A stretch of 21,448 bases of DNA from a virus. Made by a program: the position numbers and the translations under genes. The notes below the pieces were generated by a model, which saw only the letters and a list, made by a program, of their open reading frames with translations, had not been told where the DNA came from and made no database searches. Positions 15,203 through 21,233 of this stretch are shown here, in pieces (the first letter of the stretch is position 1; the number at the start of each line of letters is the position of its first letter). The DNA lies in IMG/VR virus record IMGVR_UViG_3300042549_000891, positions 1 to 21,448 of that record; one strand, given 5' to 3'.

Positions 15203-16428
15203 TATCTAAATTGACTATTTGTATATTTACCTACCTCTATTCCAATCTCAAAATTAAATAGCTTATCGCTTACCTCTAATTTATATTCGTAGTTTGTATC
15301 AGCTATTGTTACAGGGAAATAAGCACCTTGCACCTCCATATAACATATAGTACTTGCTACTAATTGCGCAAGCCATTCGTAATCCTGTTGACTAACCCAA
15401 TCGCTTATTAGCTTATATTTATCTGTATGCTGAATAGCATAGTTTAAAGTAGTTTCATTGTACCTATTGTAAGCATCATTGTTTCTCATTTGATTGCCTA
15501 TCAACTGCCAATCATTGCGTCTATATGAAGCCCTTTTAAATTCACTTGACCTTTTATTGACCAATGCAAATTTCATAGTATCCCAACCTCCTAATCTATT
15601 CAGGAAGTGCAAATTGTATTGCTTAAACTTAGGATAGCACTTTTGTACAAACTTAAGTTTACGAGATTCTGCAACCCCTAATTTTAAATAAACATTGTAT
15701 CCGTAAGTATTCTCATTGATTATATTTGATCCTGCAAACGTATTGATATGCCCTGCTTGTAGGTTAAATAGATTCATCTGCCCTGTTAGCGTTACGCTTC
15801 CGCTTGCCGTATTGATAACCGCACCGCTTTCATTTATTACATCTACCACCGCAGTATAAGACCCAGCAGTTATTTTTAGATAGGTAGCAAAAAAATTATC
15901 GCCGTATTCTAAAACAATATTATCTGTATCCCTTTCTGTAAGCCAATCATCTGTGTAATTTTCTAATAAAAGGTTATCATAATAGTCAGATAAAACCAAA
16001 GGTGTGTTATTGTTTACAAATAGAATGTCCGCAAATAAAGGCGGATAGTAATTGTAAGCACTTAAATTGCCAGATGCTAAATTATAATTGCTGATTGATC
16101 CTGACGCATTTAGATATTCCTCGCCTACTCTATATTGATAATCAACTTTAATCTTATCATTTGTAGCTACCAAGATTGAATTACCAGAAGGCTCAAAATA
16201 GTTTTGAACATAAGCCCTTACCACAGGACTTGAATTGTAAATGCCATAGCTACCTTCTGCGCTTGGTGCGGGATATATCTTTGTTCTGCTAACCTGTGCG
16301 CCATCTATGAATATATCATAAATAAACTTAAAGGAAGTTTCGCCTACATTTGTAGAACTCGCTACAAACCAAAGGTCGTCGTGCATACTGCTATAAGTTG
16401 CAGGACTACTTTCTATTGTTATTGCCAT
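15202..16428 (-). CDS. beta-rich tail/baseplate protein
   Basis: A 408-residue protein starting MAITIESSPATYSSMHDDLW, with repeated short strands and aromatic loops (FKFIYDIFIDGAQV, SPVVRAYVQNYFEP) and a conserved-looking centre (FNLQAGHINTF, YLKLGVAESRKLKFVQKCYP). The WDTMKFALVNKRSSEFKR segment at about 288-305 looks like a core fold motif. I do not recognise a named family; position and beta content suggest a distal tail or baseplate structural protein working with the 675-residue neighbour. Its first 23 bases overlap the end of the upstream gene, and its stop overlaps the next start (TAATG at 15202). Confidence 0.6.
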   Translation of the reverse strand: MAITIESSPATYSSMHDDLWFVASSTNVGETSFKFIYDIFIDGAQVSRTKIYPAPSAEGSYGIYNSSPVVRAYVQNYFEPSGNSILVATNDKIKVDYQYRVGEEYLNASGSISNYNLASGNLSAYNYYPPLFADILFVNNNTPLVLSDYYDNLLLENYTDDWLTERDTDNIVLEYGDNFFATYLKITAGSYTAVVDVINESGAVINTASGSVTLTGQMNLFNLQAGHINTFAGSNIINENTYGYNVYLKLGVAESRKLKFVQKCYPKFKQYNLHFLNRLGGWDTMKFALVNKRSSEFKRASYRRNDWQLIGNQMRNNDAYNRYNETTLNYAIQHTDKYKLISDWVSQQDYEWLAQLVASTICYMEVQGAYFPVTIADTNYEYKLEVSDKLFNFEIGIEVGKYTNSQFR

Positions 16429-17077
16429 CTTTTATTTCGTTTGCTATTTGTGTAATTTTTATTTCAACATCAAATCCTAATGCTGCGTTCATAACCTTTT
16501 GAAAATCAGCTCCGAATACACTATCCCTTGCCTTGTCAAAATACCTGGTTGATCTTAATCCTTCTTTGTGTATCTTTCTTGCTATTGCATATTTTAAACT
16601 TTTAGTTCCCTCTGCTGCTTTTAATTCCACTCCGAGCTTAGTATATTTTTTTACTTGGGTTGCTTTTTTCTTACCATACTTTAAAAAACCTTCTACCACC
16701 GAAATAGGAATAGCCTTTTTACTGCTCTTAAAAGCATATGGCGTTTTGCCGTCTGCCTTTATATTTTTAGTTCCCTTTACACCCTGATTAACAAAATCCC
16801 AATACTTTGACGCAGGAGTATTTTTAGGGTAACCCATTGACAAGGTATAAGTTGTTCCGAATTGAGTAACTTCAAAAGTTAAATTATTCTCTATATTACC
16901 AGAAGCAATAGAATTGTTTGCATTTAAATTATCAATAGCCGCTTGTTGGAACTCTGCGCCGTATTTTAGAAGCATTGCCTTGATAACAGGCATATCTGGT
17001 TTGTCAGATTTTTGTTGCCCTAATGTGCTTAAAAAGCCATCTGCTATCGCCTTTGCCTGTGCTTGACTAATACTCAT
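16406..17077 (-). CDS. HK97 gp10-like tail-completion/head-tail joining protein (tentative)
   Basis: A 223-residue basic protein. The N-terminus is helical (MSISQAQAKAIADGFLSTLG). Residues about 48-82 read like the gp10-type core (ANNSIASGNIENNLTFEV, then YTLSMGYP), followed by ASKYWDFVNQGVKGTK and a basic stretch with YAFKSSKKAIP, patterns common in minor capsid or tail-completion proteins. The C-terminal half is Lys-rich (GKKKATQVKKYTKL). It is the first gene after the terminator at 17119-17141 and the tail chaperone, a usual neighbourhood for this family. Function is inferred from pattern and position. Confidence 0.55.
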   Translation of the reverse strand: MSISQAQAKAIADGFLSTLGQQKSDKPDMPVIKAMLLKYGAEFQQAAIDNLNANNSIASGNIENNLTFEVTQFGTTYTLSMGYPKNTPASKYWDFVNQGVKGTKNIKADGKTPYAFKSSKKAIPISVVEGFLKYGKKKATQVKKYTKLGVELKAAEGTKSLKYAIARKIHKEGLRSTRYFDKARDSVFGADFQKVMNAALGFDVEIKITQIANEIKDGNNNRK

Positions 17078-17118
17078 AACAATAAATAGATAAACGGCTT
17101 AAATATACCGCACAAAAA

Positions 17119-17141
17119 ACCCCCACCATATTGGCAGGGGT
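17119..17141 (-). terminator. intrinsic terminator after the tail chaperone
   Basis: On the minus strand ACCCC (17141-17137) pairs with GGGGT (17123-17119, with a further G at 17124), with an inner CC/GG pair around an AATAT loop, followed by a T run (17118-17113). It lies 12 bases after the stop codon of the -1 frame of the tail chaperone. That placement supports that frame as the true gene end, because the 0-frame stop is 89 bases earlier. Confidence 0.7.
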
Positions 17142-17152
17142 AAACCACAAAA

Positions 17153-17901
17153 CTATAATTGCCTATGTAACTCTCTATCGTAATCCGCTTTTGCTTTTAA
17201 ATAAGACAATGTATTTAAAGCCTCTATTGTTAATCTATCGTAAACTTCCTCAACTCTGATATTTTCGTGGTCGGCAATAAGTTTGGCTGAATAATGCCAT
17301 CCAAAATATTGCATAAATCTGTTACCACTTGGCTGCATTGGGCTTTCGTCTGCCCCGTCATCATCATTTTGGTCACCAAATAATCCCTTGTAACTTCTAT
17401 CCAATTTCTGAATACTTGATAAAAAAAAACCAACGAAAAATAAACGTCTTGAAAATTAGCTTGTAAAATATCGTCTGCATAATCTTCGTGCTTTGCTGCG
17501 TCGTACTTATCATCAACCCAAAATCCAAGCCAATTCCTTTTTTGTGGCATTACCATTGTAGCACCTAACTTATGCAGGTTTCCGTATATATCCCCTACAA
17601 ATGCCTTGCTTTCTACATACCTTCCGAATGGCATCCTTGTAACATCATAAATCAATCGGTATCTTTTGCCATTTACTTTTATAACATTTACAGGTTTGCC
17701 CTCTGGCATACTATTTAAAAAATCGCATTCCTTTAGCTTTGCCTTGTATTCCGCTTGTGTTAAGCTATCTACCTGGTTTTCAGTCATATTGTAAACAATG
17801 CCTATAAGTTTAAACGACTTTTCTATTTCGTCGTCTTGTTTATTTGCAAGTGTTTTTACAATATTCTGATACTGCCAAACGCTAATGTTATTCCATTTCA
17901 T
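17153..17901 (-). CDS. tail assembly chaperone, transframe (-1) product, gpG-T type
   Basis: The full product is predicted by a -1 shift at the nine-T run 17429-17421: residues 1-160 come from the frame starting at 17901, then 89 residues from the -1 frame ending at 17153, giving 249 residues. The shared part (MKWNNISVWQYQNIVKTLAN, MPFGRYVE) ends at YFSLVFF. After the shift the sequence reads LSSIQKLDRSYKGLFGDQ and later WHYSAKLIADHENIRVEEVY, LNTLSYLKAKADYD, which looks protein-like and continuous. Lambda-type G/GT chaperones use a -1 shift to coat the tape measure during tail assembly. Alternatives are a sequencing error in the homopolymer or a natural frameshift. Confidence 0.65.
17230..17901 (-). 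CDS. tail assembly chaperone, unshifted (0-frame) product
   Basis: A 223-residue reading of the same gene without the frameshift. Residues 1-160 are shared with the transframe form. After the T run it continues as YQVFRNWIEVTRDYL and ends SELRKFTID. That 63-residue tail looks less like a folded domain than the -1 frame, and the 0-frame stop lies inside the -1 coding region. By analogy with lambda gpG, this would be the abundant short form. If the T run is a sequencing error, this product does not exist. The ATG at 17901 overlaps the end of the 52-residue upstream gene by 14 bases. Confidence 0.5.
   Translation of the reverse strand: MKWNNISVWQYQNIVKTLANKQDDEIEKSFKLIGIVYNMTENQVDSLTQAEYKAKLKECDFLNSMPEGKPVNVIKVNGKRYRLIYDVTRMPFGRYVESKAFVGDIYGNLHKLGATMVMPQKRNWLGFWVDDKYDAAKHEDYADDILQANFQDVYFSLVFFYQVFRNWIEVTRDYLVTKMMMTGQTKAQCSQVVTDLCNILDGIIQPNLLPTTKISELRKFTID
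17422..17428 (-). promoter_or_regulatory. slippery heptamer for -1 ribosomal frameshifting
   Basis: In the 0 frame the minus strand reads GTT TTT TTT TAT, so T TTT TTT matches the X XXY YYZ slippery rule. There is no stop in the -1 frame from the run to 17153. I do not see a strong stem-loop or a Shine-Dalgarno-like stimulator nearby. Confidence 0.6.
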
Positions 17902-18046
17902 AGCACGAAGTTATTAAAAGTTCCTCAATATCATTATCAGATTCTAAGATTTCATCAATCTTATTTAATACATCTGCGCAAGTAAAGGGCTGCCCTGTCT
18001 TACATTGCTGATCCACCCAATCCCGAAGGTCAATTAATTGTTTCAT
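17888..18046 (-). CDS. small acidic hypothetical protein
   Basis: A 52-residue protein (MKQLIDLRDWVDQQCKTGQP, then FTCADVLNKIDEILESDNDI, ending SCYEME). It is predicted to be helical and acidic, with three cysteines. It starts 8 bases after the methyltransferase stop and overlaps the tail chaperone start by 14 bases, so it lies in a coupled run and is probably real. I do not recognise the family. Confidence 0.55.
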   Translation of the reverse strand: MKQLIDLRDWVDQQCKTGQPFTCADVLNKIDEILESDNDIEELLITSCYEME

Positions 18047-18054
18047 AGATAGTT

Positions 18055-18669
18055 TTATTTACACGATTTTAAAATTTCTAAACATAAATCTTCTGGAATT
18101 TTACTTCGTTCATAAGAACCTTTTAAACCCTGTGTTCCTGTTCTTGATCCTCTTGGAGCAGCAATATGGCAACTATCCCCATTCTTGCACATAGGTCTTG
18201 GAATCCATTTTTCGCTATTAGTCCATATATCAGTTGGCTTCATTCTTGTATCCCCATATTGACAATATGTAATACTTTGTCTTTTGAAATTATCCATAAA
18301 ATCCATTTTCCTCAATAAACCTCTGGGGTTTTCAATAAAGAAGTATTTAGGCTTAAAGTAGTTAATTATTTCTATTGTTTTTTTTGCTAATTCAATACCA
18401 AGTTTAGCAGTATCTGTTTTAGGTATGTAAGCATTTTTTCCTCCTGTCCAATGATGCCCTAAAGCTGCAACACTAAATCCCGTACAAGGGGGGGATGCCC
18501 ATATAATATCAGGTTGAAATGGAACTTTATTTATATCAAAATCTAAAATACTTGTAACATAATCAATCTTTTCAAAATTAATTAAATCACTTGAAAAAAC
18601 TTCATAGCCTAAAATTTCAGATGCTTTGCCTATTGAACGGCTGCCTGCAAACAATTCCAATACTTTCAT
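18055..18669 (-). CDS. compact C5-cytosine DNA methyltransferase
   Basis: A 204-residue enzyme that would transfer a methyl group from S-adenosylmethionine to C5 of cytosine. Motif I is LELFAGSRS (4-12), motif IV is SPPC with catalytic Cys62, motif VI is ENPRG (113-117), and a motif-VIII-like block QYGDTRMKPTDIW lies at 137-149. It is far shorter than typical enzymes (300-400 residues). I see no sizeable target-recognition domain and no clear motif X near the C-terminus, which is common in small phage versions. A likely role is protecting phage DNA from restriction. The gene start overlaps the stop of the winged-helix-like gene (ATGA). No partner restriction enzyme is visible. Confidence 0.85.
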   Translation of the reverse strand: MKVLELFAGSRSIGKASEILGYEVFSSDLINFEKIDYVTSILDFDINKVPFQPDIIWASPPCTGFSVAALGHHWTGGKNAYIPKTDTAKLGIELAKKTIEIINYFKPKYFFIENPRGLLRKMDFMDNFKRQSITYCQYGDTRMKPTDIWTNSEKWIPRPMCKNGDSCHIAAPRGSRTGTQGLKGSYERSKIPEDLCLEILKSCK

Positions 18670-19025
18670 AATATAAATTTTTTTAGTCCGTTTGCGCTTG
18701 TCATTATTGCCTCCGCCCTTTGTGTCAGGCTTTCAATCTGGTTAAGTAACTCTGCCCTATCCTTTGTGCAATAATATCCGTTTGATGTACCCATAACAGG
18801 AAGTATGCCTTCTGATCGTATGAAGTTAATTATCTTCCTTAGTCTTGGTTCGCTAAATAGCTTGATGCCGTACCTATTTTTATTTTCGTTTATTGCATTA
18901 ACAATATCCGCAGCCTTGATAGGATTGTCTTTTGTCTTTGTACTTAAGCCCTTGATAATTATAGGCACAAGTTTCTTTTCGTCCTCTGTTAATTCCTTTG
19001 TTATTTCCTCAAAGTTAGTTATCAT
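18666..19025 (-). CDS. winged-helix-like phage protein
   Basis: A 119-residue protein. After an acidic N-terminus (MITNFEEITKELTEDEKK), residues about 35-90 read like a winged helix: IKAADIVNAINENKNRYGIK, then SEPRLRKIINFIRSEGIL (recognition-helix-like), then a beta wing with GTSNGYYCTKD. The C-terminus is a helical coil (ELLNQIESLTQRAEAIM). I have seen similar small proteins in Bacteroidota phages but know no proven role; DNA binding is inferred. It overlaps the methyltransferase start by four bases (ATGA), so the two are probably made together. Confidence 0.65.
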   Translation of the reverse strand: MITNFEEITKELTEDEKKLVPIIIKGLSTKTKDNPIKAADIVNAINENKNRYGIKLFSEPRLRKIINFIRSEGILPVMGTSNGYYCTKDRAELLNQIESLTQRAEAIMTSANGLKKFIL

Positions 19026-19035
19026 ATTATAGGTT

Positions 19036-19209
19036 TTACGATACGTCTGCCATTGCTAAATTTAGCATTTTTATTTGAATCCTTAACTCTTTATTTTCCT
19101 TTTCTTTTAAGCCTAATTCCTTTTCAATCTTTGCAATCCTTTCTATAAGCAACTCATTTTCCAGGCGGATCATATATTCCTGCCCCATTAAATAATTATT
19201 CTTAGTCAT
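19036..19209 (-). CDS. small coiled-coil protein
   Basis: A 57-residue, highly charged protein (MTKNNYLMGQEYMIRLENEL, then a Glu/Lys-rich helix) with heptad-like Leu/Ile spacing from about residue 14 to 52, so probably a short coiled coil. It begins about 12 bases after the T run that ends the structured element at 19221-19289, and stops 10 bases before the winged-helix-like gene. Function unknown. Confidence 0.6.
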   Translation of the reverse strand: MTKNNYLMGQEYMIRLENELLIERIAKIEKELGLKEKENKELRIQIKMLNLAMADVS

Positions 19210-19220
19210 AAAATTGATTT

Positions 19221-19289
19221 AAAAAAGCCGCCCAAAGTTCACCAAATTACTACCTTTGTTTTTTTAATATTAAAAATCCTTCAGGCGGC
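19221..19289 (-). terminator. GC-stem terminator enclosing a structured 51-base loop
   Basis: On the minus strand GCCGCC (19289-19284) pairs with GGCGGC (19232-19227), followed immediately by six T residues (19226-19221), as in an intrinsic terminator. The 51-base loop holds two further elements: a perfect 16-bp palindrome TTTTTAATATTAAAAA (19276-19261) and a 5-bp hairpin CAAAG/CTTTG (19258-19254 with 19237-19233) that abuts the outer stem. Together they could fold as a three-way junction. It separates the zinc-binding gene from the coiled-coil gene. Confidence 0.6.
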
Positions 19290-19295
19290 GTAAGT

Positions 19296-19475
19296 TTATA
19301 ATTTGTTTATTTGTTCTTGTTCTAATAAGCGATCCGTTTCCCTATCTTGTTGTAATTCCTCTTGAGGTGTTTCCTCCTCCTCCTCATCTTCCCAATCGCA
19401 ATGTTCTAAGCAGTCAGGACAAATATCTATTTCTTCCATTGTGGTATGTGCGCCGCAGCAAGTTGAATATGGCAT
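19296..19475 (-). CDS. small zinc-ribbon-like protein
   Basis: A 59-residue protein starting MPYSTCCGAHTTMEEIDICP. Cysteines at 6, 7, 19, 22 and 26 and histidines at 10 and 25 (CCGAH ... CPDCLEHC) suggest a small zinc-binding knuckle. It is followed by an acidic run (DWEDEEEEE) and a helical Glu/Gln-rich tail. Proteins with CCGA and CPDC motifs of this size are recurrent in Bacteroidota phages, role unknown to me. It starts one base after the stop of the 42-residue membrane protein, suggesting one transcript. The structured terminator follows 6 bases after its stop. Confidence 0.7.
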   Translation of the reverse strand: MPYSTCCGAHTTMEEIDICPDCLEHCDWEDEEEEETPQEELQQDRETDRLLEQEQINKL

Positions 19476-19476
19476 A

Positions 19477-19605
19477 TTATAAGTTTTCTATTAAAGCCGT
19501 TAATAATAAAGCACCGCCCATAATATACCAGAACCATTTTCCTGATAGGCTTTCCGCTTTGTATTGCTCGTTTCTTTTTTCTTGTAAGGTTTTTAATCTG
19601 TTCAT
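19477..19605 (-). CDS. small single-span membrane protein
   Basis: A 42-residue protein with a basic N-terminus (MNRLKTLQEKRNEQYKAE) and one hydrophobic segment at about 23-40 (KWFWYIMGGALLLTALI). The charge pattern suggests an N-terminus in the cytoplasm. It is the first gene after the TATATTTG box at 19629-19636 and is followed at one base distance by the zinc-ribbon-like gene. Function unknown. Confidence 0.6.
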   Translation of the reverse strand: MNRLKTLQEKRNEQYKAESLSGKWFWYIMGGALLLTALIENL

Positions 19606-19628
19606 AGTGTTTGTTTTGGTTTAGGATT

Positions 19629-19636
19629 CAAATATA
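19629..19636 (-). promoter_or_regulatory. promoter -7 box (TATATTTG) upstream of small-gene cluster
   Basis: The minus strand reads TATATTTG, identical to the -7 box at 1014-1021, lying 23 bases before the ATG at 19605 in a 113-bp gap. No TTTG occurs at the -33 spacing, so any promoter may be weak or need an activator. Confidence 0.5.
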
Positions 19637-19686
19637 CAACTTTTATACATATTCTATACATCTTGTAAATATTTATTTAAAAATAT

Positions 19687-19718
19687 GATAAGCGGTAAAT
19701 ATAAAGGATAAGCGGTAA
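19687..19718. repeat. two 12-bp direct repeats, 20-bp period
   Basis: The plus strand has gataagcggtaa at 19687-19698 and again, identically, at 19707-19718, separated by an A/T-rich octamer. The second copy ends one base before the terminase stop codon. The 20-bp period, close to two helical turns, and the place 51-82 bp upstream of a promoter-like box suggest an operator or a protein-binding site. The function is inferred. Confidence 0.6.
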
Positions 19719-20870
19719 TTAAGCAAAGGCGTAACGCCCTGATCCCCTTTTATAGTTAAAGTTCTGCCAAGCTAAAGCCAATGCCATAACGCAGTCATCG
19801 TGGAATCCTGAAGGCGCAGAATAGCGTACCCCATTAGCCGTGAATTGATATTCAAATATGTCCAATTCGTCAACAATCACCCCCTCTGGATAGCTTATCT
19901 TGCCCTGTTGTATTGCCTGTGCTAAGCCCTCCATTAATTGTTGCTTTGATTGACTTGTAAACTTTAAGCCTTCTATGTTTATTCCTTCCCTTTTTAAGTC
20001 CTCAAGGATAGGATCGCCAACACCTGTGCTATCTGCTAATATAGGCGCAGCAGGGAGCCTTCTAATTGTTTCCTTAGTATTATGCCAATCCATTTGGAAG
20101 CGGTCAAAATAAGCCACGTTACCCCCATTGTCAAGCCCTATGATAACTGTAAAGTCAACTGACTTAGCAAGGTCAATCCCATAAGCTACGATTTGCTGAC
20201 TTGATATAGGACGGATGCAGTTTTTTATATATGCATTCCCGAATGGGTTTGCGCTATTTTCCGAAGGGTTTGCAAGGTACTCTTGTTCAAATACAACCTC
20301 TGGCAACTGCAATTTAGCTTCGTCTATTTCCCTTGTATTGATATATGGATTGTCATAGGTACTAAATTTAAAAGATTGCCAATCAGCCTCGCCCTGCTTC
20401 ATAAACATAGAGTAAAAAAAGTTCTTGCCTCTGGGCGTGGATAGGAATACCGCCTTACCTTGATAATCAGTTAGCGTTGGGCGTATGCTATTCTGCCATC
20501 CTGATTCTAAGTCAGGGATAAAAGCCGCCTCGTCTATGATAACTAAATGAAATTTGCGACCTCTTAAATTGTCTAATCGTTCCCCTGTATAAAATTCAAT
20601 TGATCCGTTATTAGGGCAATATATCTTTAAGTTACTGATATTGTTTTTAAAAGGAAGTGCTGCCGTAAGCCTTTCAAAAAATGCCTTTGCCAATTTATAG
20701 GTAGGCGTAATGTAGGCGACTTGCCCACCTTTGATTGCTTCGCTGATTGATAGTATCTGTGATAGTTCTGATTTCCCGAATCTTCGTCCGCACATAACCA
20801 CAATAAAACGCCTATCGCATTCTAATATTTTCTTTTGGTTTATATGTGGACTTGGTAATTCTATGCGCAC
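19719..20870 (-). CDS. terL: terminase large subunit
   Basis: A 383-residue ATPase and nuclease that packages DNA into the procapsid. The ATPase domain has Walker A GRRFGKS (28-34), Walker B HLVIIDEAA (108-116) and the coupling motif STPRG (144-148). The C-terminal RNase H-like nuclease has acidic residues in AYGIDLAKSVDF (Asp233), ILADSTGVGDP (Asp280) and FHDDCVMALALAW (Asp358/359). The length is on the short side but all motifs are present. The start is GTG at 20870, overlapping the TAG stop of the small subunit (TAGTG). The 113-bp gap after it holds the direct repeats and promoter box. Confidence 0.95.
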   Translation of the reverse strand: MRIELPSPHINQKKILECDRRFIVVMCGRRFGKSELSQILSISEAIKGGQVAYITPTYKLAKAFFERLTAALPFKNNISNLKIYCPNNGSIEFYTGERLDNLRGRKFHLVIIDEAAFIPDLESGWQNSIRPTLTDYQGKAVFLSTPRGKNFFYSMFMKQGEADWQSFKFSTYDNPYINTREIDEAKLQLPEVVFEQEYLANPSENSANPFGNAYIKNCIRPISSQQIVAYGIDLAKSVDFTVIIGLDNGGNVAYFDRFQMDWHNTKETIRRLPAAPILADSTGVGDPILEDLKREGINIEGLKFTSQSKQQLMEGLAQAIQQGKISYPEGVIVDELDIFEYQFTANGVRYSAPSGFHDDCVMALALAWQNFNYKRGSGRYAFA

Positions 20871-21229
20871 TATAAAATAGTTTTGCCTTCAACAAATACA
20901 ACCTCGATCCTGGTATCTTGCTGAATATCCATTTGTTCTTTAGGCTTGCCATATACTCTGGTTAGTAAAGTATCTAAAGAATACAAGCTGCCCTTTTCTA
21001 AAGACTTACGCATAGCTGCTGCAATAGTTTTTTCTAATATCGTAGCCTTTGGATTATCCCAAACCTTTTTAAGTTCGTCCATATCCATTGACATCATCAC
21101 TTGGATTGTATCGTTTATTTCGCTTAGCTTATAACCTTGCTCTTTGAGTAGACTAACATACTTTCTTGGACGTCCATTTGGGTTGCCTGATTCACCTGGC
21201 TTATATGGTATTAAATGTTCTTTGCTCAT
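20870..21229 (-). CDS. terS: terminase small subunit / DNA-binding packaging protein
   Basis: A 119-residue protein directly upstream of and overlapping the large subunit. Its N-terminus contains KPGESGNPNGRPRK (10-23), a motif found in phage DNA-binding proteins that often precede the large terminase gene (DUF5681-type). A helical centre (LKEQGYKLSEINDTIQVMMS; EKTIAAAMRKSLEKGSL) and a short acidic beta end (TRIEVVFVEGKTIL) follow. It would recognise the packaging site and recruit the large subunit. The start is four bases after the methyltransferase stop. Confidence 0.75.
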   Translation of the reverse strand: MSKEHLIPYKPGESGNPNGRPRKYVSLLKEQGYKLSEINDTIQVMMSMDMDELKKVWDNPKATILEKTIAAAMRKSLEKGSLYSLDTLLTRVYGKPKEQMDIQQDTRIEVVFVEGKTIL

Positions 21230-21233
21230 TCTG

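Noticed and set aside
17153-17404. Separate 83-residue gene starting with TTG on the minus strand
   Set aside because: It has only a TTG start inside another gene, and its frame stays open back to the T run, so it is better read as the C-terminal part of the frameshifted tail chaperone.
19251-19258. TACCTTTG on the plus strand as a Bacteroidota promoter -7 box
   Set aside because: No TTTG at the -33 distance and no plus-strand gene downstream; it lies within the structured terminator element.
19367-19624. Plus-strand 85-codon frame opposite the small-gene cluster
   Set aside because: The minus strand encodes two better candidates there (Cys/His motif, membrane span, one-base spacing), and the plus frame is an antisense reading.
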